Part shown: positions 26,167 to 34,553 of the stretch, one piece after another
How positions within the stretch are numbered: position 1 is the stretch's first letter
Layout of the letters: every line of letters starts with the position of its first letter
From: Streptomyces sp. RPA4-2
GTDB lineage: Bacteria > Actinomycetota > Actinomycetes > Streptomycetales > Streptomycetaceae
DNA: 64,000 bases
Assembly: GCF_012273515.2 (NCBI RefSeq)
Contig: NZ_CP050975.2
Location: forward strand, 7,812,001 to 7,876,000
Direction: 5' to 3'
Program-made: the position numbers and the translations under genes
The notes under the pieces: model-generated
What the model saw: only the letters and a program-made list of their open reading frames with translations
Told to the model about the DNA's origin: nothing
Databases searched by the model: none

Positions 26167-27006
26167 TCAGCGAGTGGTGAGCATGCCCGCGCGGAGTTTG
26201 GTGAGGGTGCGGGTGAGCAGGCGGGAGACGTGCATCTGGGAGACGCCGAGGTGCTCGCCGATCTGGGCCTGGGTCAGTTCGTCGACGAACCGCATGTGGA
26301 TGATGCGCCGTTCACGGTCGTCCAGTTCGGCGATCAAGGGGGCCAGGGCGTTGAAGTCCTCGACGAGTTCGAGGGCGCTGTCGTCGGCGCCGATGAAGTC
26401 CGCCAGCGCGGTCTCGCCGTCCTCGCCGGAGTTGATGGCGGCGTCGAGGGAGGAGGAGGCGTAACCGTTCGAGGCGAGGCGAGCCTCGTTCACCTCGTCC
26501 TCGCTGAGGCACATGAGCTGGGAGAGTTCCTTGACCGTGGGGGTGCGGCCCAGCCGGCTGCTCAGTTCTTCGGTGGCCTTGGCGAGCTGGATACGGGCTT
26601 CCTGCAGACGGCGGGGAACGTGGACCGCCCAAGAGGTGTCGCGGAAGAAGCGCTTGATCTCACCGACGATGTACGGGACGGCGAAGGAGGTGAACTCGAC
26701 CTCGCGGGTGAGCTCGAACCGGTCGATGGCCTTGATCAGTCCGATCGTGCCGACCTGGACGATGTCCTCCATCTCGTCCTGGCTGCGGCTGCGGAAGCGC
26801 GCTGCCGCGAAGCGGACGAGGGAGACGTTCATCTCGATGAGCGTGTTGCGCGCGTACTGGTACGCGGGCGTGCCCTCTTCCAGGACGCCGAGTTGGTCGA
26901 AGAACAGCCTGGACAACTGCCGGGCGTCCTTGGGGGCGACCCGCGACGGGTCGGCGATCTCCGGCAGCACCGTCAGCCGTGCCTCGGTCGTCTCGGTCAC
27001 TGTCAT
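26167..27006 (-). CDS. SigB/SigF-type general stress sigma factor
   Basis: A 279-residue group 3 sigma factor. Region 2 includes DIVQVGTIGLIKAIDRFE, EFTSFAVPYIVGEIKRFFRD and the SWAVHVPRRLQE stretch. Region 3 covers about 130-200, and region 4 contains LTQAQIGEHLGVSQMHVSRLL. This is the Streptomyces SigB/F/G/I family that governs osmotic, oxidative and developmental stress responses and is held by RsbW-like anti-sigma factors; none is adjacent. A promoter matching the family's own consensus lies 66-90 bp upstream, so autoregulation is likely. The genes that follow to 34 kb encode typical stress-regulon small proteins. Confidence 0.93.
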   Translation of the reverse strand: MTVTETTEARLTVLPEIADPSRVAPKDARQLSRLFFDQLGVLEEGTPAYQYARNTLIEMNVSLVRFAAARFRSRSQDEMEDIVQVGTIGLIKAIDRFELTREVEFTSFAVPYIVGEIKRFFRDTSWAVHVPRRLQEARIQLAKATEELSSRLGRTPTVKELSQLMCLSEDEVNEARLASNGYASSSLDAAINSGEDGETALADFIGADDSALELVEDFNALAPLIAELDDRERRIIHMRFVDELTQAQIGEHLGVSQMHVSRLLTRTLTKLRAGMLTTR

Positions 27007-27071
27007 GCCAGGCCCCTCCCACGTGATCCAGCCCCCGTGCCGCCGGCCGATGGAAGCCGACGAACGTTCGC

Positions 27072-27096
27072 GTACCCGCCATGGGGAAATGCATAC
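27072..27096 (-). promoter_or_regulatory. Candidate SigB-type promoter of the sigma gene
   Basis: On the minus strand GTAT (27096-27093), 15 bp, GGGTAC (27077-27072) fits the Streptomyces SigB-family consensus GNNT-N14-16-GGGTAC, about 66 bp before the sigma start codon. Confidence 0.6.
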
Positions 27097-27207
27097 CCGT
27101 CGATTCGAAACCGATCCGGAGAGCCGGCCGAGGGGGCCGGATCCGGGCCGGGAAGAGCCGTGAAGGCCATCCGCCCGGCGCGCGGAGTTCGGGACGCGGG
27201 CAGCGGC

Positions 27208-27789
27208 TCAGTGAGCGGGATGCGTTCCGACGGCCTGCCGATAGGCCACGTGGCCGCCGAGCGCACCGCTCACGGCGACCGCCGTCAGCCCGCCCAACGA
27301 CCACAGCCGGCCCTTCGCCGAGTGACCGCGCAGTCGCGCCGTCAGGGACGCGGTGTAGCAGGCCACCGCGGCCACGTTCGAGACGGCGTGGACCAGTCCG
27401 ACCCGGGTCTGCTCGGGAGGCAGGTCCGCCCAGTCGGCCCAGCCGGCGACGGCCGCCGGGGCGGCCCCGGCCAGTCCGACGGCCATGAGGGTGGTGGGCG
27501 CACGGTGCCCTGCCGGCGCGATGTCCAGTACGGCGGCCGACAGCCAGCAGCCGATCGGGACCTGGACCAGAACGGGATGCACGGGATGGCCCAGCGGCCT
27601 GCCGCGCAGCAGATCGCGCGCCTCGCCCAGCGGGAGCGAGCGGATTCCCCGCTGGAGAAGCCGGATCGCCGGATCCGCCGCCCCCGACCGTTCGATACGG
27701 TCCAGGGCCGTCAGCCACCATGCCGACGCGGTGTCCAGGGCCGAGGGCGTCCAGGAACGGGTGGTGGTGCCGGGGACGTGAGTGCTCAT
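27208..27789 (-). CDS. DUF2231-like membrane protein
   Basis: A 193-residue protein with about four hydrophobic helices in the second half (VPIGCWLSAAVLDIA, LMAVGLAGAAPAAVAG, VSNVAAVACYTASL, LTAVAVSGALGGHVAY). The GHPVHPVLVQVPIG segment, with its conserved histidines, is the DUF2231 hallmark. Function is unknown; family members sit near redox and stress genes. The ATG at 27789 is taken in preference to an upstream TTG. Same strand as the sigma gene and about 780 bp upstream of its start. Confidence 0.85.
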   Translation of the reverse strand: MSTHVPGTTTRSWTPSALDTASAWWLTALDRIERSGAADPAIRLLQRGIRSLPLGEARDLLRGRPLGHPVHPVLVQVPIGCWLSAAVLDIAPAGHRAPTTLMAVGLAGAAPAAVAGWADWADLPPEQTRVGLVHAVSNVAAVACYTASLTARLRGHSAKGRLWSLGGLTAVAVSGALGGHVAYRQAVGTHPAH

Positions 27790-28196
27790 GCACAACGACT
27801 ACCCGGCAGCCCGCCGCGATCCCACCGTGGCCTCGACTGCACCCGAACGGTCTGCCCACCGACGGGGGAGTGCTGCCGGGCCCGTGCACAGGCCTCGGGT
27901 ACGTCTTCCCGCGGAGCGGAGCCCGACGGGACCTTCACCGCGACGCCGGACCGCCACCTCACCGAGCACGTGAGGTACCGCGAACACCTCACGTCCGCCC
28001 ATCGACGACCTGCGCGGCATGGGCAGCCTGGAGCGGGGCACACGGACGGTGCACGACAGGGATCCAGTGGCCGCCGAACGGGCGTCCTGCCGGATTTCAC
28101 CTGTCCCGGGTTACGCAGCGGGCGGGAAGAGGGTGCTGTGAGCCCGGCGAGACAAGGGCCCGCACGCACCGAAGAGACTTGAAGATCGGAATCGAC
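27790..28196. other. Intergenic region, 407 bp
   Basis: It lies between the divergent DUF2231 and DUF6131-like genes and should hold both promoters. A GGGTAC box at 27897-27902 resembles a SigB-family -10 element but lacks a matching -35 at the proper distance. CACGTGAGGT occurs near 27968 and an imperfect inverted copy, AACACCTCACGTCC, near 27985. No gene is convincing. Confidence 0.5.
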
Positions 28197-28352
28197 ATGA
28201 TTGTCCTTGGCGCCATCCTGCTCGTCATCGGCCTGCTGGTCGGTGTGTCACTGCTGACGACCGTGGGCGGTGTGCTCGTCGTGGTCGGCGCGGTCCTGTG
28301 GATCCTGGGGGCGAGCGGTCGCTCGGTCGGCGGCCGCAAGCACTACTTCTAG
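28197..28352 (+). CDS. Small hydrophobic membrane protein (DUF6131-like)
   Basis: A 51-residue protein that is almost entirely two transmembrane helices (MIVLGAILLVIGLLVGVSLL and VGGVLVVVGAVLWILG) with a short basic tail GGRKHYF. It matches the small DUF6131 family of actinobacteria, of unknown function. GATCGGA is a possible SD. It belongs to a run of small proteins near the stress sigma gene. Confidence 0.8.
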   Translation: MIVLGAILLVIGLLVGVSLLTTVGGVLVVVGAVLWILGASGRSVGGRKHYF

Positions 28353-28634
28353 ACAGGCACTTCCGGCCTCCGTGCCCCGCGCGGGCACGGCGACGCGAAC
28401 CCGCTGCCGGGGACGGACCCCGGCGGGCGCGCCGCGCACTGAGCCGAAAGCCCGTCCTGCCGACCGACGTTCCCCTTGCACAGCCCCGGGGCCTGCGGAG
28501 AAGCACCTTCCGCCGGCCCCGTCGGCATGCCCGGCGCCGACCGCCGAACAGGCCCGTACGGGCCCGGCCCGGCGGAGGGGCTCGGAGGAAGGAATCAGGC
28601 GTCCGGGGGAACAACGCCGTGCCGCGTCCTGGAC
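28353..28634. other. Intergenic region between convergent small genes
   Basis: The 282 bp hold a hairpin CGTGCCC/GGGCACG (about 28372-28390) that could terminate the DUF6131-like gene. No gene was recognised. Confidence 0.5.
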
Positions 28635-28901
28635 CTACGCCGCGAGGTCCGCCCGCGCCCTGCCGCCCGCGGCACCGTTGTCGTCCGGGGCGGCGTGGCC
28701 GCTGCGGGATCGTTCGAGGAGGACGTCCGCGGCGGTGATGGCATCCTCGACGGTTGCCGTCCCTGTCGTCACACACAGCGTGTAGGCGACGTCGGCGAGG
28801 ACCCGTGCCGTGCGCGCGTCCTCGGCGTGCGCATGAGCGAAACGCGCCTCCGCGTAGCGTGCGAGGAGGGTCCGCACGACCTTGGGGTGAGGTTCGAGCA
28901 T
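28635..28901 (-). CDS. DUF5133-like small protein
   Basis: An 88-residue helical protein starting MLEPHPKVVRTLLARYAEAR, with a middle segment ARVLADVAYTLCVTTGT and a tail rich in Ala and Gly. The pattern fits DUF5133, a small streptomycete family of unknown function that is often stress-associated. The ATG at 28901 is chosen since the extension to 28964 has no homology. Confidence 0.78.
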   Translation of the reverse strand: MLEPHPKVVRTLLARYAEARFAHAHAEDARTARVLADVAYTLCVTTGTATVEDAITAADVLLERSRSGHAAPDDNGAAGGRARADLAA

Positions 28902-29055
28902 CGCGGCAGCGCCTCTCGTCTTGTGTAATTTACGACCGGCTTCCCGGTCACCCTGTCCGCACACGTGCCGGTCTCGGCCGGGGGCGCGGTGAATGCCGCG
29001 CGACAGCGATCCGGGGACACCGGCCCTGTGCCACCGCGCCGTCGGACGAGAAGTG

Positions 29056-29084
29056 GGGCCGGCCGGAGAGTCTCCGGCCGGCCC
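29056..29084 (-). terminator. Terminator of the PRC-barrel gene
   Basis: Perfect 13 bp arms GGGCCGGCCGGAG/CTCCGGCCGGCCC with a 3 nt loop lie 26 bp beyond the PRC-barrel stop. Confidence 0.8.
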
Positions 29085-29109
29085 CCGCTCGTGGGGTGAT
29101 GCGGTGCGG

Positions 29110-29463
29110 TCAGGCGCGGTGCCCGCCCTGGTAGTAGGTGCCGACCTGCTCGTGGTAGCCGGCGTCGCCGATGTGCTTGTCCTTGTCGAACTCGGGGGAG
29201 TCCTTGATCTGGTCCTTGGTGAGGGCGACGTAGATCTTCTGTTCGGCCTGGTCGATCGTGGTCACGGTGCCGGCGGGCAGCAGGACGTGCTTGCCGAAGA
29301 TCCATACGCCGGTGTCGACGACGAGGTAGGAGGAGTGGACGTCGTCGGAGTGCTTGTCGACCTTGCCGATGCTGCCGTCGGTGGCCTCGACCTTGTAGCC
29401 GATCAGGTCGGTGCCCGCGGCGTGGCCGGTGGCCGGACGGTAGCCCCAGATGTTGTCGCTCAT
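29110..29463 (-). CDS. PRC-barrel domain protein
   Basis: A 117-residue protein. Residues about 18-85 form a PRC-barrel (DLIGYKVEATDGSIGKVDKHS, quoted in part as LIGYKVEATDGSIGKV; then SSYLVVDTG and the LLPAGTV strand). The C-terminal part carries TKDQIKDSPEFDKDKH, typical of stress-induced bacterial PRC proteins. A clear AAGGAG lies 8 nt before the ATG. The upstream region is unusually AT-rich. Known relatives are general-stress proteins of unknown biochemical role, consistent with the nearby SigB-type gene. Confidence 0.9.
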   Translation of the reverse strand: MSDNIWGYRPATGHAAGTDLIGYKVEATDGSIGKVDKHSDDVHSSYLVVDTGVWIFGKHVLLPAGTVTTIDQAEQKIYVALTKDQIKDSPEFDKDKHIGDAGYHEQVGTYYQGGHRA

Positions 29464-29862
29464 AAAACGGCTCCTTCTTCGATATTTTTCGCTTCCCCGC
29501 CGTCAGAAAATGCGGGGTTGTACAGGCGCCATCGAATTCGGTGACGTTTTCTCGGAACGCCGGGTGCCCTGTGCCCCGGATGCTACACATCGAATGCGCC
29601 GCGACCTCGGGACGCGGCGGATCCGAAGTTTTCCCTGTGGAAACTTTCCAGGTTTGGCGGCCGGATATGGGGCGAGGTGTGAGAGGGAGGTGAGTCCTTC
29701 TGCCGGGATCAGTGCTGTTCGCGTGCGCGGGGAAGCGTCCCGCGCTCGATGCGCGACCGAGGAAATGCCTCCGCGGCGCATCCGCGACAGGCGCGACACG
29801 GGTATACATCGGCAACGACGATGTGGTTCTGTCGTCGCCCCCATGCCGAGGAGCAGCACCTC
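29464..29862. other. Intergenic region, 399 bp, locally AT-rich
   Basis: The PRC-barrel leader (29464-29520) and 29600-29660 are clearly less GC-rich than the surroundings and probably hold promoters. A GGGTAT box at 29800-29805 lies 58 bp before the next start codon and resembles a SigB-family -10 element, though no GNNT lies at 14-16 bp. No gene is convincing. Confidence 0.5.
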
Positions 29863-30027
29863 ATGGCCCAAGCAGCCCACCCCGACCCCTGTACCGCCGA
29901 CCCGCGCCTGGACGTCGCCCGGGCCCGGGACTGCGAGGAATGCCGTGGCTGGGGGACCGTAGTCACCCCGGATCCGGACGGCTGCCTCGTCCTGTGCCCG
30001 GCCTGCCAGCGACCGGCCGACGGCTGA
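29863..30027 (+). CDS. Small zinc-ribbon-like protein
   Basis: A 54-residue protein with two CxxC pairs, CEECRGWG and CPACQ, about 18 residues apart, a probable zinc-binding ribbon resembling half of a DnaJ-type zinc finger. AGGAGCAG precedes the ATG at 29863. The function is unknown; it could be an RNA- or protein-binding accessory factor. A SigB-like -10 box is near. Confidence 0.7.
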   Translation: MAQAAHPDPCTADPRLDVARARDCEECRGWGTVVTPDPDGCLVLCPACQRPADG

Positions 30028-30423
30028 CCCCGAGCGCCATCGCCATGGGGGGAAACCGCGGCTCATTCGCCTTTTCATGAGCGGGTTCCGCTTCTTGGAT
30101 CTGTCGTCGGACCCGCCGTGAATGGATGCGGTATTGCCGTGCGTGCGAACGGGCGATAATGAGATGGGTATCTCTCATGAAGGCGGCCAGGAAAGCCGGC
30201 GAGGACGTGGTCCCACCTTGCAACCCGACGGCTTCGGCTGAGCCGAGTGGGCCGAGTCCTGCCCGGCGAACCTCCGAGCCCGACAGCCGCCGACGGGAGC
30301 CCGTGTCGTCCCGGGCGTGAACGCTTTCGCCGCGACGCGAATCCGGCGTGCCGGAAGGTGTGGTGTGCAGCAGCCTGGATACGCGGGCCGCAAGGCACGC
30401 ATCCGCCCCGGAGGTCACACGCC
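30028..30423. other. Intergenic region, 396 bp
   Basis: A GGGTAT box at 30166-30171 within GAGATGGGTATCTC, which is itself a small inverted repeat, is the only notable signal. The stretch 30060-30180 is AT-richer than the flanks. Nothing convincing as a gene was seen. Confidence 0.5.
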
Positions 30424-30912
30424 ATGGACAGTCAGGACAACGAGGAAGTCATGGGCGACGAGGTCTATCAGCCCGAGGGCCCCGAGGGGCGCGAGGACGA
30501 GGGCATCCTCGACCCGGAGGACACGCTCTACGACCGCGGGTCGGACCCGTACGACGAGGGGTGGTCGCCGCCCGAGCACCCGCTCGGAGTGGAGCACCAG
30601 GGCACCACCGCACGGGAGCAGCGGGAGGGCGAGAGCCTGGACCAGCGGCTGGCGGAGGAGGTGGCGGACCCGGCTCTGGAGGAACTGGAGACCGACGACG
30701 GTCTCGGTGACCTCCCGGGCGGTGAGGGCGAGCCGCTGGACGACGAGGTGGGGCAGGACCGCGCGGGCCGACTCGTGGCACGGGACGGGGGCGCCCACGA
30801 GGACGCCGACAAGGACATGTTCGCCGAGGACGTGGGTATCGACGGCGGCGCGGCCTCGGCCGAGGAGGCCGCCGTCCACCGCATCCCGGACGACGACACC
30901 GACGTCCTCTGA
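30424..30912 (+). CDS. DUF5709-like acidic protein
   Basis: A 162-residue, strongly acidic, low-complexity protein (GDEVYQPEGPEGRED, LDPEDTLYDRGSDPYDEGWS, EQREGESLDQRLAEE). The YDRGSDP..EGWSPPE core and the ESLDQRLAEE segment are the DUF5709 pattern, common in Streptomyces and often near stress sigma genes. It is probably cytoplasmic and disordered. The ATG at 30424 follows a weak SD. Confidence 0.85.
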   Translation: MDSQDNEEVMGDEVYQPEGPEGREDEGILDPEDTLYDRGSDPYDEGWSPPEHPLGVEHQGTTAREQREGESLDQRLAEEVADPALEELETDDGLGDLPGGEGEPLDDEVGQDRAGRLVARDGGAHEDADKDMFAEDVGIDGGAASAEEAAVHRIPDDDTDVL

Positions 30913-31140
30913 CGCGGTTCCGCACGCGGGCATCGTCCTGACCGTACGCATTGACCGTCCGTCCGTCGCAACCGTGCTCGGCCGGGTTCCCGGGTCGCGC
31001 GCGGAGCGGGCTTCGGCTGAAGTGGTGGGGGCGGTCGCCCGTCGCATGCTCGCCGCAGCCGCGGGAAGACGCCGTACGCGATCGGGCGGGTGGTCGGCGC
31101 GCTCGGCCGGTTGCGTCATCGGACAGTAAGGAGAAGTGCC

Positions 31141-31467
31141 ATGCCGGCAGGTTCCAGTCCCAAGCGTGAGCGTCAGTACGAGCACATCAAGGAGGGCGCC
31201 GAGAAACGCGGTGTCTCCACCGGCCGGGCGAAGGAGATCGCCGCGCGGACGGTCAACAAGGAGCGAGCCAGGGCGGGCGAGGCGCAGACGCCCGGCAAGG
31301 TCTCCCTGCGCGACAAGAAGTCCGCACCTCAGCGTGGCGGAGAGCGTTCCCACAGCGGTGCTCAGGGGCCCACCAGGGATCAGCTCTACGAAGAGGCCAG
31401 GAAGAAGGGCGTCGAGGGGCGCTCCACGATGAACAAGCAGCAGCTGCGCAACGCGCTGGGCCGCTGA
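31141..31467 (+). CDS. Small basic protein with Rho-N/SAP-like C-terminus
   Basis: A 108-residue Lys/Arg-rich protein. The N-terminus (SPKRERQYEHIKEGAEKRG, then AKEIAARTVNKERA) is the pattern annotated as plasmid stabilisation protein in actinobacteria. The C-terminus (TRDQLYEEARKKGVEGRSTM followed by NKQQLRNAL) is a Rho N-terminal/SAP-like helix-extended-helix that binds nucleic acid. An AAGGAG lies 9 nt upstream of the ATG. It is likely a chromosome- or RNA-associated stress protein. Confidence 0.85.
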   Translation: MPAGSSPKRERQYEHIKEGAEKRGVSTGRAKEIAARTVNKERARAGEAQTPGKVSLRDKKSAPQRGGERSHSGAQGPTRDQLYEEARKKGVEGRSTMNKQQLRNALGR

Positions 31468-31930
31468 GCGAGTGGCCCGTTACGCACCGTCTGAGCGGAA
31501 CCCCGCTTCGGCGTGCCCTTGTCCAGGAGCCGGCGGATCATCACGGGACGGGCACCGGTGAGGTGTTCCGAGGCCGGTCCGCACCTCCATGGATCGTGAT
31601 CCACTTTCGGGTGATGGCTTGGTTGGGGGTGGGGTGGCGGGGTGTGGCGGGTTGGGGGTGGGGGCGGGTGTGGGTAAGGGGTGTGGGGTCTGGTGGGGCG
31701 TCAACTTGGTGCGTTCATGGGGTGAATGGACGGTACATGTGAGTGTTACGGCGATATGGATGATCCGTAACGCACCTCCGTGTATCGCCCACATCGGGTG
31801 GTGGTGGGGGCATGGTGTGGGTGTCGGCCGGTAAGGGCCGGCTGTACTACTCGCACACACTGTCCTTCCTGTGCGGCCCGTTCTGTGGGCCGTGTGGGGT
31901 GGGGGTGCCAGCACCATGTAGGGGGACTTC

Positions 31931-32413
31931 ATGTCCGCATCTGTGACTGTCCGTCGTCTTGCCGCTGCCGCGGTGACCGTGGCCGCGGTGGCGGGGGCGT
32001 CGGCGTTGCCGGCGTCCGCGGCCGACCATGCTCCGCGGCACCGGGCGGCGGTGCAGATCAGTAATGTGCACTACGACTCTCCGGACCGTCACCACCGTTC
32101 GAACCTGAACGACGAGTGGGTGGCCATCACCAACACCACGCGTCAGACGGTGAATCTGGACCGGTGGACGCTGTCGGACCGTGACGGGCGTACGTACACG
32201 TTCCACCACTACCGTCTGGGCGGCCGGGCGACCGTGCGGGTCCACACCGGTATCGGCCGCGACACCTTCCGCGACCTGTTCCAGGACCGTCGCAACTCGG
32301 TGTGGGACAGGCGTGCCGACAGTGCGACCCTGCGCAACGACCACCGTCGCCTCGTCGACACGGTCACCTGGGGCGGCCACCGCGGCGGCGGCCACGGCGG
32401 CGGCCACCACTGA
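31931..32413 (+). CDS. Secreted lamin-tail-domain protein, copy 2
   Basis: A 160-residue paralogue of the protein at 14977. It differs only by loss of two residues (one Val-Ala pair) in the signal peptide; the mature lamin-tail domain and Gly/His-rich tail appear identical. The leader carries CCG in place of TAA about 95 bp upstream of the start, which may change its promoter. It lies in the stress-protein region and ends with a slightly damaged copy of the terminator. Confidence 0.92.
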   Translation: MSASVTVRRLAAAAVTVAAVAGASALPASAADHAPRHRAAVQISNVHYDSPDRHHRSNLNDEWVAITNTTRQTVNLDRWTLSDRDGRTYTFHHYRLGGRATVRVHTGIGRDTFRDLFQDRRNSVWDRRADSATLRNDHRRLVDTVTWGGHRGGGHGGGHH

Positions 32414-32461
32414 CCCCGCCCCACCCCTGACCGCAGCACCCGCACACCGATAGACCACCAC

Positions 32462-32505
32462 CCGACGGCGCGCCACCGGCCCACCCGGCCACGGCGCGCC
32501 CTCGG
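32462..32505 (+). terminator. Terminator of lamin-tail gene copy 2
   Basis: Same hairpin as at 15514-15557, but one base of the 3' arm is changed (GGCGCGCCCTCGG), giving one mismatch in the 13 bp stem. Confidence 0.65.
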
Positions 32506-32510
32506 CGTGT

Positions 32511-32755
32511 CTCCGGCCGTACCAGCGGGTGTTGGCGTCCATGGCCGGCGGACGCGTTCGGGGCGCACCCACCGCCGGGGTTCGTGTACCCGTCCGCGGA
32601 AGCCGTGCTGCCCGGACGCTCGGCCCGTTCGGGCTGTCGACGGAGTAACCTGGAGTCACCGAGGGTCTTTCGCGCACTGACTTCCATGTCCTTGTCACTT
32701 TCGGCGATTGGCTACACCGGGCCGATTGCGGTCGGCTCGGAGCCGGGTTCGCGTC
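32511..32755. other. Intergenic region after the duplication
   Basis: Sequence unique to this locus begins at 32511. No gene or clear signal recognised; it should hold the promoter of the next reading frame. Confidence 0.4.
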
Positions 32756-33166
32756 ATGACTGCGATCGTTTCCCTCACGCCGATTCCTGGACGCAGGCCC
32801 TCGTCTCCGTCCTTCGGGGCGCCTTCCGCTTTGCTCGGTTCCTCGCCGACGGCGTTGCCCGATCTGCCATGGGGCCGGATCACCGGGGACCGGGCGAACC
32901 ACCCGTACTGGCTCACTGCCCCGGGCATGGTTCCCGTCGTCGAGCGGGTGCAGCCGCCGCCGGTCTCGGCGCTCTGGCTGATGGCCGCCGGGAGAAAGTG
33001 CCTGCGCACCTCGCACGTGGGGCGGCTGATGGTGGAGGCGGCGCGCCTGCGCACGGTGTCGGAGACCGACCGGACCGTTCAGGCGGCCTGGGACTCCGAC
33101 GAGGACCACGACGACGAAGCCCGCGATCCGATGGACGTGCGGATCCCGGTCCCGCGCACACCGTGA
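32756..33166 (+). CDS. Hypothetical protein
   Basis: A 136-residue reading frame with high GC in third codon positions, so it is probably translated. The middle part (ITGDRANHPYWLTAPGMVPVVERVQPPP, partly quoted as DRANHPYWLTAPGMVPV) and a C-terminal acidic patch (DSDEDHDDE) are its notable features. No family, signal peptide or membrane segment was recognised. The start at 32756 is uncertain; the frame opens at 32708. It precedes the slipin gene by 154 bp. Confidence 0.5.
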   Translation: MTAIVSLTPIPGRRPSSPSFGAPSALLGSSPTALPDLPWGRITGDRANHPYWLTAPGMVPVVERVQPPPVSALWLMAAGRKCLRTSHVGRLMVEAARLRTVSETDRTVQAAWDSDEDHDDEARDPMDVRIPVPRTP

Positions 33167-33320
33167 TCGTGACGGCCGTACAGGGCCGACGTGGCAGAGC
33201 CTTCAACAGCAGCCCGTGACCCCGGCCGCACCGCAGACGACAGGCCGGGGTCCCCCCGTGCCGTGGGCTTCCGGACCGCTCGGATCCGGGGCCGTCATCG
33301 ACGTAAGGAATGTGAGAACC

Positions 33321-34301
33321 ATGGGTGTTCTGATCACCGTGCTGGCGGTGGCGGCCGCGGCCGGGCTCGTCCTGCTCGCCCTGAGCCTGCGCAACGTCCA
33401 GCAGTACGAGAAGGGCGTGGTGTTCCGGTTCGGGCGGCTGCTGCCGGACATCCGCGGGCCGGGCCTGCGTGTCATCCGGCCGATCGGCGACCGGATGCGG
33501 AAGGTGTCCGTACAGACCGAGGTCCTCGGTATCCCGCCGCAAGGGTCCATCACCGCCGACAACGTGACCCTCACCGTTGACGCGGTCGTCTACTTCAAGG
33601 TCATCGACCCCGTCAAAGCCCTGGTGAACGTACGCGACTACCCCGCCGCCGTCTCTCAGATAGCCCAGACATCGCTCCGCTCGGTCATCGGCAGGGCCGA
33701 CCTGGACACGCTGCTCTCCGACCGTGACCACATCAACGCGGAACTCAAGAAGGTGATGGACGCCCCTACCGAGGAGCCCTGGGGACTGCGCATCGAACGT
33801 GTGGAGATCAAGGACATCGCGCTTCCGGAGTCGATGATGCGCTCGATGTCCAAGCAGGCCGAGGCCGAGCGTGAACGCCGTGCCCGGGTCATCGCGGCAG
33901 ACGGCGAGTTCCAGGCGTCCCAGCGGCTGACCGACGCCGCCGCGACCATGGCCGACACTCCCGGAGCACTCCAACTGCGCCTGCTGCAGACCGTGGTGGA
34001 CGTCTCCGCCGAGAAGAACAGCACCCTCGTGATGCCGTTCCCCGTGGAGATGCTCCGCTTCTTCGAGCACCAGAGCAGGGAAACCGATGGCGAGTCCGGC
34101 GGACGGATCGTGCACCGGAGCGCCAGGCGCCGGGCGCTCGCCGTGGGCGCTGTGATCCCTCGACCCGCCACCCCGGCACCTGCCGTCACGCCGTCTGTCT
34201 CCCTCCCCGGGGAGCGCGCCGACAGCCGTGCGGAGGTGGCCCGGGAGCGGCTGGACGACTGGCCGACACGATCGGACGCCGAGGAGGCGCTGAGTGGCTG
34301 A
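33321..34301 (+). CDS. Slipin/SPFH (band 7) domain membrane protein
   Basis: A 326-residue stomatin-like protein. One N-terminal helix (VLAVAAAAGLVLLALSL, residues about 7-23) anchors it. The SPFH domain follows (QYEKGVVFRFGRL, then GPGLRVIRPIGDRM, DNVTLTVDAVVYFKV, RSVIGRADLDTLLSDR), ending in an Ala/Glu/Arg-rich coiled coil (KQAEAERERRARVIAADGEF). A Pro-rich tail of about 60 residues is added. Slipins organise membrane microdomains and respond to stress. AAGGAA lies upstream of the ATG at 33321. No NfeD partner gene is adjacent. Confidence 0.92.
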   Translation: MGVLITVLAVAAAAGLVLLALSLRNVQQYEKGVVFRFGRLLPDIRGPGLRVIRPIGDRMRKVSVQTEVLGIPPQGSITADNVTLTVDAVVYFKVIDPVKALVNVRDYPAAVSQIAQTSLRSVIGRADLDTLLSDRDHINAELKKVMDAPTEEPWGLRIERVEIKDIALPESMMRSMSKQAEAERERRARVIAADGEFQASQRLTDAAATMADTPGALQLRLLQTVVDVSAEKNSTLVMPFPVEMLRFFEHQSRETDGESGGRIVHRSARRRALAVGAVIPRPATPAPAVTPSVSLPGERADSRAEVARERLDDWPTRSDAEEALSG

Positions 34302-34340
34302 CCGTACGCGGCCGCCGTGGCCGAGTCCGTAGCTCCATAA

Positions 34341-34553
34341 CTCCCCACGAAAATAGGGCGCGTTGACCCGGAAGTCCCGGTTACCGCGGGACCGCACGAC
34401 ATTGCCGTCTACTTCCGCTACCGCGGACAGAAATCCGCCCGCCTGGGCATCGGGAGTGCCGCGTTCGTCGTGGACGGTTCATCGGACCCACTGGCGCTGA
34501 GGGCCGTCCTGGGCGTCCGCAACGGAAGCCCCTTCAATGTCAGGGTCGGCTGA
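34341..34553 (+). pseudogene. Orphan C-terminal coding fragment
   Basis: A 70-codon frame with coding-like base use runs from a TAA at 34338-34340 to a TGA at 34551, with no usable start near its beginning. It reads, in parts, VTAGPHDIAVYFRYRGQKSA, GIGSAAFVVDG and LGVRNGSPFNVRVG, resembling the beta-strand end of a larger protein. The family is not recognised. It follows the slipin gene by 40 bp and looks like the tail left after loss of the 5' part. Confidence 0.4.

Larger units (their letters stand above)
31598..32510 (+). repeat. Duplicated 0.92 kb module, copy 2
   Basis: Direct repeat of 14644-15562, 913 bp against 919 bp. Includes the G-rich region (about 31610-31695), leader, lamin-tail gene and terminator. 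The boundaries are sharp: both flanks diverge completely within a few bases, with no inverted repeats or transposase at either end. Confidence 0.95.

Noticed and set aside
27897..27902. GGGTAC box as SigB promoter for the DUF6131-like gene
   Set aside because: It lies almost 300 bp upstream and no GNNT lies 14-16 bp before it; kept only as a note in the region entry.
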